From the NCBI GenBank assembly GCA_022705045.1, contig JAKJFE010000012.1, positions 1 to 38,823 of the forward strand: a stretch of 38,823 nt of DNA, in the 5' to 3' direction. This stretch comes from Pseudomonadota bacterium. Lineage in GTDB: Bacteria > Pseudomonadota > Gammaproteobacteria > Xanthomonadales > Ahniellaceae. Position 1 is the first letter of the stretch. Every line of letters begins with the position of its first letter. Of this stretch, positions 1 to 8,053 are shown in pieces. A program made the translations under genes and the position numbers. Under the pieces are notes generated by a model. The model was not told the DNA's origin. It did no database searches and saw nothing but the letters and a program-made list of their open reading frames with translations.

Positions 1-768
1 CTTGCGGAATTCGTCGATGGTGTGGTCCGAGACCACGTCGCTGCGGCCGCCCGAGATCAGCAGCACCGGCAGGCGCAGGGCGCTCGCGGCTTGCGTGAGT
101 CCGGCGATGTAGCGTTCGCCGCCATCGGCGACGGTGTCGAGCAGGCGCGGATCCCAATGCCAGCGCAGGCGACCATTGCCCATCGGCACCAGCATCTTCT
201 GCAAACGGCCGGGATCGCTGCGCTGCGCGCGATGCGGCAGATAGGCCGCCACCGCCGCACTGGCTTCCTCGACCGACGCGAATCCTTGCGGATGCGCGCG
301 CATGAAATCGAGGATGCGGTTGACGCCGGCGCTTTCCCAGCGCGGTGTCACGTCGACCAGCACCAGCGCTTCGAACAGCCCGGGCTGCGCGGCTTCGGCC
401 ATCATCCCGATCAGCCCGCCCATCGATGCGCCGACCCAGACCGGCCGGCGCGGCAGCGATGCAGTCAGCGCCAGCGCATCGTCGACGAAGCGTTCCATGT
501 CGTAAGAGTCGGCATCCTGCCATGCGCTGTCGCCATGACCGCGGCCGTCGAGTGCGAGACAATGGAACCCGTCGCGCGCCAGCTGTTCGGCGGCACCGGT
601 CCAGGCCAGTCGCGATTGGCCGAAGCCGTGTGCGAACACCAGCGGACGTTGTACCGATGCGCCGAAATGTTCGACCGCGAGGCTCAGGCCGTCACGGGCG
701 ACGAAACGACGCAGTTCGCGGGTCACCGGAAGGTCGGGCACGGCGGCGAGGGCGGCATGATTCACCAT
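1..768 (-). CDS. alpha/beta hydrolase, 3' end outside window
   Basis: The reading frame runs leftward from an ATG at 768 and is still open at base 1, so 256 codons of an alpha/beta-hydrolase fold protein are visible and the C-terminus is missing. Visible marks are the HGFGQS oxyanion-side loop, the strand-turn LALDGRGHGDS, and the nucleophile elbow GASMGG, whose Ser is the likely catalytic residue. No signal peptide is seen, so it is probably cytoplasmic. The substrate cannot be told: this fold covers esterases, lactonases and haloperoxidase-like hydrolases. The start codon lies inside a palindrome and just downstream of a TTGACA-N18-CATACT promoter, so the mRNA may have almost no leader. A GTG at codon 10 is an alternative start. 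It is divergent from the TetR regulator, its likely repressor. The family call is secure; the exact start is less so. Confidence 0.85.
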   Translation of the reverse strand, partial: MVNHAALAAVPDLPVTRELRRFVARDGLSLAVEHFGASVQRPLVFAHGFGQSRLAWTGAAEQLARDGFHCLALDGRGHGDSAWQDADSYDMERFVDDALALTASLPRRPVWVGASMGGLIGMMAEAAQPGLFEALVLVDVTPRWESAGVNRILDFMRAHPQGFASVEEASAAVAAYLPHRAQRSDPGRLQKMLVPMGNGRLRWHWDPRLLDTVADGGERYIAGLTQAASALRLPVLLISGGRSDVVSDHTIDEFRK

Positions 769-782
769 ACGGCCGAGTATGG
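765..782. promoter_or_regulatory. TetR-type operator palindrome 1
   Basis: CCATAC-GGCCGA-GTATGG is a perfect 6-bp inverted repeat with a 6-base centre. It covers the hydrolase start codon and its -10 box. The same pattern recurs 38 bp away, centre to centre, which supports a specific binding site. The TetR gene alongside is the obvious candidate ligand-responsive repressor; binding is inferred. Confidence 0.65.
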
Positions 783-805
783 TCGTGCTGCGCTGCGCTT
801 GTCAA
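776..805 (-). promoter_or_regulatory. Promoter of the alpha/beta hydrolase gene
   Basis: On the minus strand TTGACA (805-800) is followed after 18 bases by CATACT (781-776). The -35 box is a perfect consensus and the -10 matches 4 of 6. Counting from the -10 box puts the start of transcription at about 769, next to the ATG at 768, so the transcript would be leaderless or nearly so. Both boxes overlap the neighbouring palindromes, as expected for a repressible promoter. Confidence 0.6.
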
Positions 806-820
806 TACGGCGGCGTATGG
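803..820. promoter_or_regulatory. TetR-type operator palindrome 2
   Basis: CAATAC-GGCGGC-GTATGG repeats the architecture of the first palindrome with one mismatch between its arms. It overlaps the -35 box of the hydrolase promoter. It also sits just downstream of a possible rightward -35 (TTGTCA, 799-804) for the regulator gene, so one repressor could control both directions. Confidence 0.6.
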
Positions 821-862
821 TGTTACGCTCCGTTGCCTGTTTCACGAACCGTCCACGCTGCC

Positions 863-1456
863 ATGCCGCAACCACAGACTGCCGATCCCCGCGCCGACCG
901 CACCCGACTCTCCAGCGCCGATTGGGAAGCCGGTGCGCTGGATCTGCTGGCCGAACAGGGCGTCACGGCCGTCGCGGTCGAGCCGTTGGCGCGCCGTCTG
1001 GGTGTCACCAAGGGCAGCTTCTACTGGCATTTCCCGTCGCGCGAAGCACTGCTGAAAGCGGCGCTAGAGCGTTGGGAAAAGCTGGACGAGGAAACCGTGT
1101 TCGAGCCGCTGGAGGAAATCGCCGATCCGGCCGAACGCCTGCGCGAACTGTTCGTGCGCACCAGCAAGGAAATGCGGTCACACGTGCTCTACAGCGAGTT
1201 GCTGAAGGCGCTCGATCATCCAGTGGTGCAGCCGGTGATGGCGCGCGTGTCGCAGCGGCGCATCCATTTTCTGATGCAGGCCTACCGGTCTCTGAACTTC
1301 TCGCGCAAGGACGCGATGAACCGCGCCCGCCTCGCCTATTCGGCCTATGTCGGCTTCCTGCAATTGATGCTGCAGCTCAAGCTCACGCGCATGAGCGTCG
1401 AGGAGTTCGACGCCTACGTCGGTCACGTCGTCGAGACGCTGATTCCGGCGGCTTAG
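863..1456 (+). CDS. TetR/AcrR family transcriptional regulator
   Basis: A 197-residue regulator of typical TetR size. The N-terminal helix-turn-helix occupies roughly residues 33-68 (GVTAVAVEPLARRLGVTKGS, then FYWHFPSREALL), which is the classic TetR signature. The rest is the helical ligand and dimer domain, with no ligand-defining motif that I recognise. The start was placed at ATG 863 (MPQPQ) because the longer frame back to 779 runs through the operators and encodes an unlikely Cys-rich stretch. The gene is divergent from the alpha/beta hydrolase and separated from it by two matching palindromes, so autoregulation and repression of the hydrolase are likely. Its stop is one base from the convergent lipoprotein gene. 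The inducer is unknown but could be a substrate of the hydrolase. Confidence 0.9.
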   Translation: MPQPQTADPRADRTRLSSADWEAGALDLLAEQGVTAVAVEPLARRLGVTKGSFYWHFPSREALLKAALERWEKLDEETVFEPLEEIADPAERLRELFVRTSKEMRSHVLYSELLKALDHPVVQPVMARVSQRRIHFLMQAYRSLNFSRKDAMNRARLAYSAYVGFLQLMLQLKLTRMSVEEFDAYVGHVVETLIPAA

Positions 1457-1457
1457 T

Positions 1458-2309
1458 TTAGGGATCGCTCATCCGCTTCACGTAGTCGACGACGTCCTGC
1501 AGCGTCGGGGCGAGGTCGGAGCGATCCCGCGCCAGTGCAGTGACGATCTGTGAGTGTCCGACCTGAGCATAGGTCTTCACCTCCACCGGCACGCCGACGG
1601 TACCCAGTAGTGCTGCCATTTCCTCGTTGTGACGTGGCAGGACGACGATGTCCTGGTCGCCACGCAGCAGCAACATCGGTGGTTCGTCGCCGTCGACGAA
1701 ATGGATCGGCTGCGTCTCCTGCAGTTCGCCGTTGTCCGGGAAAATCTCCTTCATCCGCGGGTTCCAGATCGGCAGGAAGTCGTAGGGACCGGCGAGGCCG
1801 ATGAAGGCGCGGAAGTCGCGCGGCTTCATGCCGACGGCACCGAGCCAGCGGGCATCGGTCGCCAGCATGGCCGCGATGTGGCCGCCCGCCGAATGACCCA
1901 TCAGGAACAGCTTCGACGGATCGGCGCCGTAATGCGCGGCATGGGTTTTCGCGAACGACGCGGCCCGCGCCGCATCCTCGATGAAGGCGGGCCAAGTCAC
2001 GTCCGGCGCGGTCCGGTAGTCCGGAATCATCACGACGAAGCCATGGTCGGCCAGCGATTCGCCGGCGAATCGGTACCACTCGCGTTGCCCGTAGCGCCAG
2101 GTGCCGCCGTAGAAAAACAGGATCAGCGGTGCGTTTGCGGGTGCGTCGGTGGCGCGGTAGATGTCGACGGCCAAGCCGCGTTCGGCGTCATAGACGACCG
2201 AGCGCGACTCGACCAGCGGCGCGTCCGCGCCGATGTTGATGGTGCCGAAATAGGCTTGATGGCAGCCGCCCAGCAGGGCGAGCAGGAGCAGCGAAAACAG
2301 TCGGGACAT
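1458..2309 (-). CDS. alpha/beta hydrolase lipoprotein (esterase)
   Basis: A 283-residue esterase anchored as a lipoprotein. The N-terminus MSRLFSLLLLALLGGC is a signal peptide with a clear LGGC lipobox, and the residue after Cys is His, which does not suggest inner-membrane retention. The fold is that of small carboxylesterases of the BD-FAE/kynurenine-formamidase type. An oxyanion loop FFYGGTWRYG stands where HGG is usual, GHSAGG holds the nucleophile Ser (about residue 140), and an Asp in GDQD and a His in VGHSQ complete a plausible triad. The natural substrate is unknown. A TTG two codons upstream (2315) is a possible alternative start. It is convergent with the TetR gene and divergent from the PycTM-like gene. 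The replacement of His by Tyr in the oxyanion motif is a small oddity. Confidence 0.85.
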   Translation of the reverse strand: MSRLFSLLLLALLGGCHQAYFGTINIGADAPLVESRSVVYDAERGLAVDIYRATDAPANAPLILFFYGGTWRYGQREWYRFAGESLADHGFVVMIPDYRTAPDVTWPAFIEDAARAASFAKTHAAHYGADPSKLFLMGHSAGGHIAAMLATDARWLGAVGMKPRDFRAFIGLAGPYDFLPIWNPRMKEIFPDNGELQETQPIHFVDGDEPPMLLLRGDQDIVVLPRHNEEMAALLGTVGVPVEVKTYAQVGHSQIVTALARDRSDLAPTLQDVVDYVKRMSDP

Positions 2310-2386
2310 GGGCAATGGGCTGATGGGGCATTCCTTTCCGGCGGCAATGCTACAAAACTAGGGATGAATCGAGCCTCAGGACGGTC

Positions 2387-2929
2387 ATGGACGCGAACCC
2401 GCAGCAGTTTTCGGAGATTCCCGAGCGCAACACCGGTGACAACGTGCTGCGTACGGCGCAGCAGCATCATGTGCAGATGAGCATGATGGCCGATACCAAG
2501 GCCAACATCATCATCACCGTGTCGTCGATCGTGCTGACGATGGCGCTCGGACGCAGTCGCGACGAGTTGCACGGACCGAGTGCGCTGGTGCTGGCGGTGT
2601 TCACGATGCTGGCGCTGATCCTGGCCATCCTCGCGGTGCTGCCCAAGTTCAAGGCGCTGAAGGTGCGCGACCAGACCCTGCCGGCGGAATTCAACATCCT
2701 GTTCTTCGGGCATTTCGCGCAGATTCCGCGCGAGCGCTTCCTCGACGAGGTCGCCGGGCGGATGAAAGCCGACGGTTCCGCGTATCAGCTGATGGCGAAC
2801 GACCTCTACAGCCTCGGCTACTACCTCGCGCACTACAAATATCCGTACCTGCGCTGGGCCTACATCTTCCTGCTCAGCGGCTTCGTTGTTGCCGGCCTGA
2901 CCGAACTGGGCATGGTCCTGTTGCGCTAA
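2387..2929 (+). CDS. PycTM-like (Pycsar effector family, DUF5706) membrane protein
   Basis: A 180-residue inner-membrane protein. Residues 29-50 (VQMSMMADTKANIIITVSSI and on) carry the hallmark helix of the DUF5706/Pycsar transmembrane effector family. There are transmembrane segments at about 41-55, 66-86 and 157-178, with a soluble stretch between the second and third. In Pycsar phage defence such proteins are opened by cCMP or cUMP made by a neighbouring cyclase. Here no cyclase gene is next to it: the neighbours are an esterase and an unrelated envelope protein. Members of this family also occur as chromosomal singletons of unknown role, and this looks like one. An AGGA at 2378-2381, five bases before the ATG, supports the start. 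The family call is good; a defence role is not shown. Confidence 0.8.
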   Translation: MDANPQQFSEIPERNTGDNVLRTAQQHHVQMSMMADTKANIIITVSSIVLTMALGRSRDELHGPSALVLAVFTMLALILAILAVLPKFKALKVRDQTLPAEFNILFFGHFAQIPRERFLDEVAGRMKADGSAYQLMANDLYSLGYYLAHYKYPYLRWAYIFLLSGFVVAGLTELGMVLLR

Positions 2930-2984
2930 CCCCTCGCACACGGATGCCGCGTTGCAGCGGCTTCCCTCCACCGGAGAACCCTCG

Positions 2985-5900
2985 ATGCGCGTCCATTGGT
3001 TGCATGGCTTCCTGCTGGCGCTGGCGGCGTCCGGCACCTCGTTCGCGACACCGACACCGGTCCCCGATGTGTTGCGCGACTGGGTGCCGTGGGCGCTGGA
3101 AGGCCACGAATCCGCGACCTGCCCGAGCCTTGCCGGCGACAACGAGGCCCACGTCTGCCTGTGGCCGGGCGAGTTGCAGTTGTCGGCCCGCGACGACGGC
3201 GCGAGCTTCACCTTGCCGGTGACCGTGCACGCGCGTTCCGCGGTGCCGCTGCCCGGTGACGAGACACACTGGCCGCAGGACGTGTCCGCGGACGGCCGCA
3301 GCCTGCCCGTGGTGCCGAGCGAAGACGGTGTGCCGGTGGTCTGGCTGGCGCCCGGCCAGTACCGCATCGAAGGCCGTTTCCTTTGGGACGAGCGCCCGGA
3401 ATCGATCGCCCTGCCCGAATCGATCGCGCGCATCGCGCTCAGTCTCGACGGCGTGGCCCAGCCGTTCGTGCAGCGCGACGACGACGCGCTCTGGCTCGGT
3501 CGTGTGGCCGCTGCGGTGGCCGAACGCGACAGTCTGGCGGTCGATGTCTTCCGCCAGCTCGACGACCGTATCCCGGCGCGCCTCGAGACACGATTCAAGT
3601 TCACCGTTTCCGGCAAGGGTCGCGAGGAGAAACTGGCGCTAGTGCTGCCTGAGGGTTTCGTGCCGGTGTCCTTGTCGGGCGATCTGAATGCGCGCCTTGA
3701 TACCGACGGCACCTTGATCCTGCAGGTGCGCTCCGGCGAACACTGGCTGACCCTGGTTGCGCGCGCGACCGCGCCGTTGGCCGCGGTGAAGACGCGAACG
3801 CTGGAGGCGCCCTGGCCCGAAGCCGAGATCTGGAGTTATCGCGCGCAGTCGTCCTTGCGTGTGACCGAACCGGAAGGCGCGGCGCAGATCGATCCGGCGC
3901 TGGCCGAAGTGCCGAACGACTGGCGCGAGCTGCCGGCCTTCGCGCTCGAACCGGGGCAGGGCCTGACCATCGCCGAACGCTCGCGCGGCCTGTCCGAGCA
4001 GGACCAGAATCGCCTGTATCTGAATCGCACGCTCTGGCTCGATCACGACGGCGGCGGCTACACCGCGCGCGACCAGGTCAGCGGCCAGATGCTGCGCGAC
4101 TGGCGCCTCGACCTCGCGCCGCCGTTCAAGGCCATGCGCGCCAGCGAGAATGGCGAACCGGTGCTGATCACGTCAGGCCGCCATCCCGGTTTCAGCGGCG
4201 TCGAACTGCGCTCGCGCGATCTGAGCCTGAATGCGACGGCGCGTATCGACAGCGCGACGTCGACCTTGCCCGCCACCGGCTGGCAGCAGGCCTTCGAATC
4301 GGTGCAGACGACGCTGAACGTGCCGCCCGGCTACGAGCTGGTCGCCGCGACCGGGGCCGATCGTGCGCCGTCGGCCTGGCTCGATCGCTGGAACCTGATG
4401 GACGTGTTCGTCGCGGCACTGATCGTGTTCCTGTTCGCGATCGCGTTCGGCAAGCTGGCCGGCCTGATTCCGGCCGCGTTCGTGCTGCTCGCGTGGCATG
4501 AGCCCGATGTGCCGCAATGGTCGCTGATGCTGGCCATCGTCGCCGCGATGCTGCTGTCGCCGCGCTGGCGCGAGAAGCTGCCGCGCTGGGCGATGCGTGC
4601 CGCGCAGGTCGTGCTGATCCTGCCCCTGCTCGCGGCCGTGCCCTTCCTCGCGACGCAATTGCGCCTCGGCCTGCATCCGCAGCTCGAAGCCGAATACGGT
4701 CGCACGTCCTATAGCGACTACTACGGTCGCAACACGATGGCGGCGGGCATGGTGCAGCAGCAAGCGGACAACGCACCGATGTACGACCAGAATGTGGCCG
4801 AAGAAGCGCCGATGCCGGCGGCTGCGCCGGCCCCGGAAAGCCCAGTGGATGTGTCCAGCGTCGAATCGACAACGGTGCTTACGGCAGAACAAGTCCAGAA
4901 ACTTCCCAATGCACGCGATGTGACCAACGTGGCTCTGCTTGGGAAAGCCAAGCAGCTGCGCCGTTACGCCAGCAACACCATGATCCAGGCCGGCGGTGGC
5001 GAGCCGTCGTGGAACTGGCGCAGCTACTCGATCGAGCTGGCCGGGCCGGTGCTGCAGACCCAGGAAGTAAAGCTCTGGCTGTCGCCGCCGTGGCTGACCC
5101 GCCTCGCGCGTTTCGTCATTGCCGCGTTGTTCGCCGTGATCGCCATACGTCTTGTCGGTGTCGCGTTCGCGTGGACACCCAAGTTCCCGCTGAAGCGCAG
5201 TGCGGCCGCCCTGTTGATTGCTGGCCTCGTGTTTGGCGGCGGCGTGCAGGCACAGACCTTGCCCGATGCCGAACTGATCAAGGAATTGCGCGAACGCCTG
5301 CTGAAGGCGCCCGACTGCGCACCGACCTGCGGCGCCGTTGCGCGTGCCGAAGTCGTCGCCACGAATCAGAGCGTCGAGGTCGCGTTGACCGTGCATGCCG
5401 CCGAACGCGTCGGCCTGCCTTTGCCTGGCAACGCGACGTTGCTCGCACTCGATGGCGTGCAGCTCGATGCCACTGCTGTGAACGCGTTGCATCGCGACGA
5501 CGCCGGCACCGTCTGGATCGAAGTGCCGCGCGGCGTGCATCGCGTCGCCTTGCGTTTCGCTGTCGCGGCCGCGGACCAGATCGCGCTCGCGTTCCCGATG
5601 TCTCCGGCGCATGTGCAATTCAGCGGCGACGGTTGGGAAGCCGCAGGCATCGAGGATGGCCAGTTGCCGAACGGCACGCTGGAGCTGACACGGCTGTCGG
5701 CGAGCAGCGAGACGCAGAGTGCCGGCGTCGCACAACGCTTCGAGCCGTATGTCGTAGTCACGCGCGAACTGCGCTTCGATCTCGACTGGGAAGTCGCGAC
5801 GACGGTGCAACGCATCGCGCCGGAATCCGGTGCGTTCTCGATCGCGGTGCCCTTGCTCAAGGGTGAGCGCGTGACCAGCGAAGGATTCGAAGTGATCGAC

Positions 5901-7154
5901 GGTGCCGTGCAGGTGCGTTTCGCCGATGGTGATGGCGCACTCGCCTGGGTGTCGCGGCTCGAAGCGGTCGATGCGATGACCTTGTCGGCCCCCGAACTGA
6001 CGCAACGCGCCGAGATCTGGAAGCTGGTCGCGAGCCCGACCTGGAACGTGCAGGCCAGCGGCGTGCCGGGCGTGCATCCGGAAGACACCGCAACGCTGCA
6101 GCAATTCCATCCGCTGCCGGGCGAGTCGCTGCAGCTGGCGGTGTCGCGGCCCGAAGCCGTGGCCGGTCGCGTCGTCGCGATCGACCAGGCGGCGCTGAAC
6201 AGCAGTTTCGGCAAGCGTTCCGGTGAACACACCTTGTCGTTGAGCCTGCGCGCGACCCAAGGCGGACAACATGCGCTGATCCTGCCGGCTGATGCCGAGG
6301 TGCTGCGTGTGGTCGTGCGTGGCGAAACCTTGAACCTGCGCCCGGAGAAGGGCGTGTTGCGCCTGCCGTTGCGGCCGGGCGTGAACGCGGTCGAGGTCGG
6401 GTTGCGCATCAACGCGGAGCCGGGTCTGCATCCGCGTCTGCCTGTCATCGATCTCGGTACGCATGCGTCGAATATCGAATTGGCGATGCAATTGCCGTCT
6501 GATCGTTGGGTGCTGGTCACGAGTGGTCCGCGCATCGGGCCGGCGGTGTTGTACTGGGGCGAGTTGATCGTGATGCTGCTGCTCGCGTTCGCGATTGCGC
6601 GCAGTGGCTTCCTGCCGATCAAGTTGCACGAGGCCTTCCTGCTTGGCATCGGTTTCTCGACGGTGTCGTGGTGGTCGCTGGTGATCTTCGTGGCCGTGCT
6701 CGCCGCGTTCGCGGCGCGCGCACGTTGGTCGCGCGAGGGCCGCTTCTGGTTGTTCAACCTGACGCAGATCGCCCTGGTGTTCGCCGCCTTGGTGGCCGCA
6801 AGCGTGTTGCTGGTGGCCTTGAACGGCGGCCTGCTCGGTTATCCGGATCTGCACGTGACCGGCCACAGTTCGACGGCGACCAATCTGCGCTGGTTCGCCG
6901 ACCAGACTGCGGGTCGTCTGCCCGATGCGAGCGCCTGGGTGCTGCCGATGTGGATGTATCGCGCGCTGATGCTGGCCTGGGCGTTCTGGATGGCCTGGTT
7001 CCTGATCCGCATCGGGCGCTTCGCGTTCGAGAGCTGGACGGCCGGCGGTGCGTGGTCGAAGTGGTCAGCGCCAAAGGCGAAGGCGCCCGCTGCCGAACCG
7101 CCGCCGCTGGAACCGCGTCCGCAGGAATCGGTGCCCGCGAAGGCGGGCGAATGA
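2985..7154 (+). CDS. Large two-half envelope membrane protein, unknown function
   Basis: A 1389-residue protein that I cannot name. It begins with a signal peptide (residues 1-21, ending SFA). Then come a periplasmic beta-rich region, a hydrophobic cluster (about 472-560), a Pro/Ala-rich linker, and a TonB-plug-like stretch (about 626-653). A transmembrane helix (about 708-730) is followed by a second signal-like helix ending VQA at about 756, a second periplasmic region, and C-terminal transmembrane helices (about 1186-1345). The two periplasmic regions look related: residues 75-92 (FTLPVTVHARSAVPLPGD) match residues 799-816 (VALTVHAAERVGLPLPGN), and each is preceded by a pair of Cys. This suggests an ancestral fusion or internal duplication. 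GGAGA seven bases before ATG 2985 fixes the start. It overlaps prmC by ATGA, so the two are translationally coupled. Confidence 0.75.
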   Translation: MRVHWLHGFLLALAASGTSFATPTPVPDVLRDWVPWALEGHESATCPSLAGDNEAHVCLWPGELQLSARDDGASFTLPVTVHARSAVPLPGDETHWPQDVSADGRSLPVVPSEDGVPVVWLAPGQYRIEGRFLWDERPESIALPESIARIALSLDGVAQPFVQRDDDALWLGRVAAAVAERDSLAVDVFRQLDDRIPARLETRFKFTVSGKGREEKLALVLPEGFVPVSLSGDLNARLDTDGTLILQVRSGEHWLTLVARATAPLAAVKTRTLEAPWPEAEIWSYRAQSSLRVTEPEGAAQIDPALAEVPNDWRELPAFALEPGQGLTIAERSRGLSEQDQNRLYLNRTLWLDHDGGGYTARDQVSGQMLRDWRLDLAPPFKAMRASENGEPVLITSGRHPGFSGVELRSRDLSLNATARIDSATSTLPATGWQQAFESVQTTLNVPPGYELVAATGADRAPSAWLDRWNLMDVFVAALIVFLFAIAFGKLAGLIPAAFVLLAWHEPDVPQWSLMLAIVAAMLLSPRWREKLPRWAMRAAQVVLILPLLAAVPFLATQLRLGLHPQLEAEYGRTSYSDYYGRNTMAAGMVQQQADNAPMYDQNVAEEAPMPAAAPAPESPVDVSSVESTTVLTAEQVQKLPNARDVTNVALLGKAKQLRRYASNTMIQAGGGEPSWNWRSYSIELAGPVLQTQEVKLWLSPPWLTRLARFVIAALFAVIAIRLVGVAFAWTPKFPLKRSAAALLIAGLVFGGGVQAQTLPDAELIKELRERLLKAPDCAPTCGAVARAEVVATNQSVEVALTVHAAERVGLPLPGNATLLALDGVQLDATAVNALHRDDAGTVWIEVPRGVHRVALRFAVAAADQIALAFPMSPAHVQFSGDGWEAAGIEDGQLPNGTLELTRLSASSETQSAGVAQRFEPYVVVTRELRFDLDWEVATTVQRIAPESGAFSIAVPLLKGERVTSEGFEVIDGAVQVRFADGDGALAWVSRLEAVDAMTLSAPELTQRAEIWKLVASPTWNVQASGVPGVHPEDTATLQQFHPLPGESLQLAVSRPEAVAGRVVAIDQAALNSSFGKRSGEHTLSLSLRATQGGQHALILPADAEVLRVVVRGETLNLRPEKGVLRLPLRPGVNAVEVGLRINAEPGLHPRLPVIDLGTHASNIELAMQLPSDRWVLVTSGPRIGPAVLYWGELIVMLLLAFAIARSGFLPIKLHEAFLLGIGFSTVSWWSLVIFVAVLAAFAARARWSREGRFWLFNLTQIALVFAALVAASVLLVALNGGLLGYPDLHVTGHSSTATNLRWFADQTAGRLPDASAWVLPMWMYRALMLAWAFWMAWFLIRIGRFAFESWTAGGAWSKWSAPKAKAPAAEPPPLEPRPQESVPAKAGE

Positions 7155-8053
7155 CGATCGACGCGTGGCTGCGTGCCGCGGCGGCTCGGCTCAACACCGA
7201 GTCGGCGCGGCTCGATGCCGAGTTGCTGCTGACGCATGTGCTCGGGCTCACGCGCGCCGCGTTGTATGCGCGGTTGCGCGATGAACTCGATGCCGACGCG
7301 CAGGCCAAGGTCGATGCGTTGCTGGTGCGACGCGTGCGTGGCGAGCCGATCGCCTACATCACCGGCCTGCGCGAGTTCTGGTTCATGCCGTTGAAGGTGA
7401 CGCCGGCGGTGCTGGTGCCGCGTCCGGAAACCGAGGTGCTGGTCGAGCAGGCCTTGCTGCGGCTACCGACTGATCGTGACTTGACCTTGATCGATCTCGG
7501 CACCGGCAGTGGTGCGATCGCACTCGCATTGGCGAAGGAGCGTCCGCGCGCGATCGTGCATGCGGTCGATGCCAGCGAGGCCGCACTCGCGGTCGCCGAA
7601 GAGAACGCGAAGCGCCTCGGGCTGACGAATCTTCGCTTCGTGCTCGGCCACTGGTTCTGGGGCATTCCTGGCGAATGGGAGCGCTCGCTCGAATCCGACT
7701 TGCGCTTTGATCTCGTTGCTTCGAATCCGCCGTATGTCGCCGGCGACGATCCGCATCTGCTGCAAGGCGACCTGCGCTTCGAACCCCGCATGGCGCTCAC
7801 GCCCGAAGGCGACGGCCTGTCCGCCATCCGCGAGATCAGCCACGACGCCCGCGCCCGTCTCAAGCCCGGCGGCTGGCTGCTCTTCGAACACGGCCACGAC
7901 CAGGGCCCCGCCGTCCGCCACATCCTCGAACGCGACGGCTACACCAACGTCGAAACCCTCCGCGACATGGAAGACCGCGACCGGGTGACGGTGGGAAGGT
8001 GGAACGTTGTCTCCGGTTCGTTCGAAGCCGAAGATTCAGGGCGGGAATCGTGA
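7151..8053 (+). CDS. prmC: Release factor glutamine methyltransferase PrmC (HemK)
   Basis: PrmC methylates the Gln of the GGQ motif in release factors RF1 and RF2, using S-adenosylmethionine, in the cytoplasm. The 300-residue length is close to the usual 275-290, with a short C-terminal tail. The N-terminal helical substrate domain is followed by the linker motif FWFMPLKVTPAVLVPRPETE. Then come the SAM-binding motif LIDLGTGSGAIALAL and the catalytic NPPYV signature. The ATG at 7151 overlaps the stop of the envelope-protein gene (ATGA), and its own TGA overlaps the GTG of the next small gene, so three genes are chained. Coupling of prmC to an envelope protein is unusual, since it commonly follows prfA. 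As a SAM user, it fits with the methionine-cycle genes further along. Confidence 0.95.
   Translation: MTIDAWLRAAAARLNTESARLDAELLLTHVLGLTRAALYARLRDELDADAQAKVDALLVRRVRGEPIAYITGLREFWFMPLKVTPAVLVPRPETEVLVEQALLRLPTDRDLTLIDLGTGSGAIALALAKERPRAIVHAVDASEAALAVAEENAKRLGLTNLRFVLGHWFWGIPGEWERSLESDLRFDLVASNPPYVAGDDPHLLQGDLRFEPRMALTPEGDGLSAIREISHDARARLKPGGWLLFEHGHDQGPAVRHILERDGYTNVETLRDMEDRDRVTVGRWNVVSGSFEAEDSGRES

Noticed and set aside
22-1461. 479-codon plus-strand frame at the left edge
   Set aside because: It runs antisense through the hydrolase gene and out of frame through the TetR gene; neither part has coding character.
2387-2929. Complete Pycsar defence operon
   Set aside because: Only the effector-like protein is present; no cyclase domain was found in the window.
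4173-6866. Very long open frame on the minus strand inside the envelope-protein gene
   Set aside because: Its translation is rich in His, Arg and Gln with no domain, as expected for the complement of a GC-rich coding strand; the plus-strand frame has a signal peptide, membrane helices and a ribosome site.
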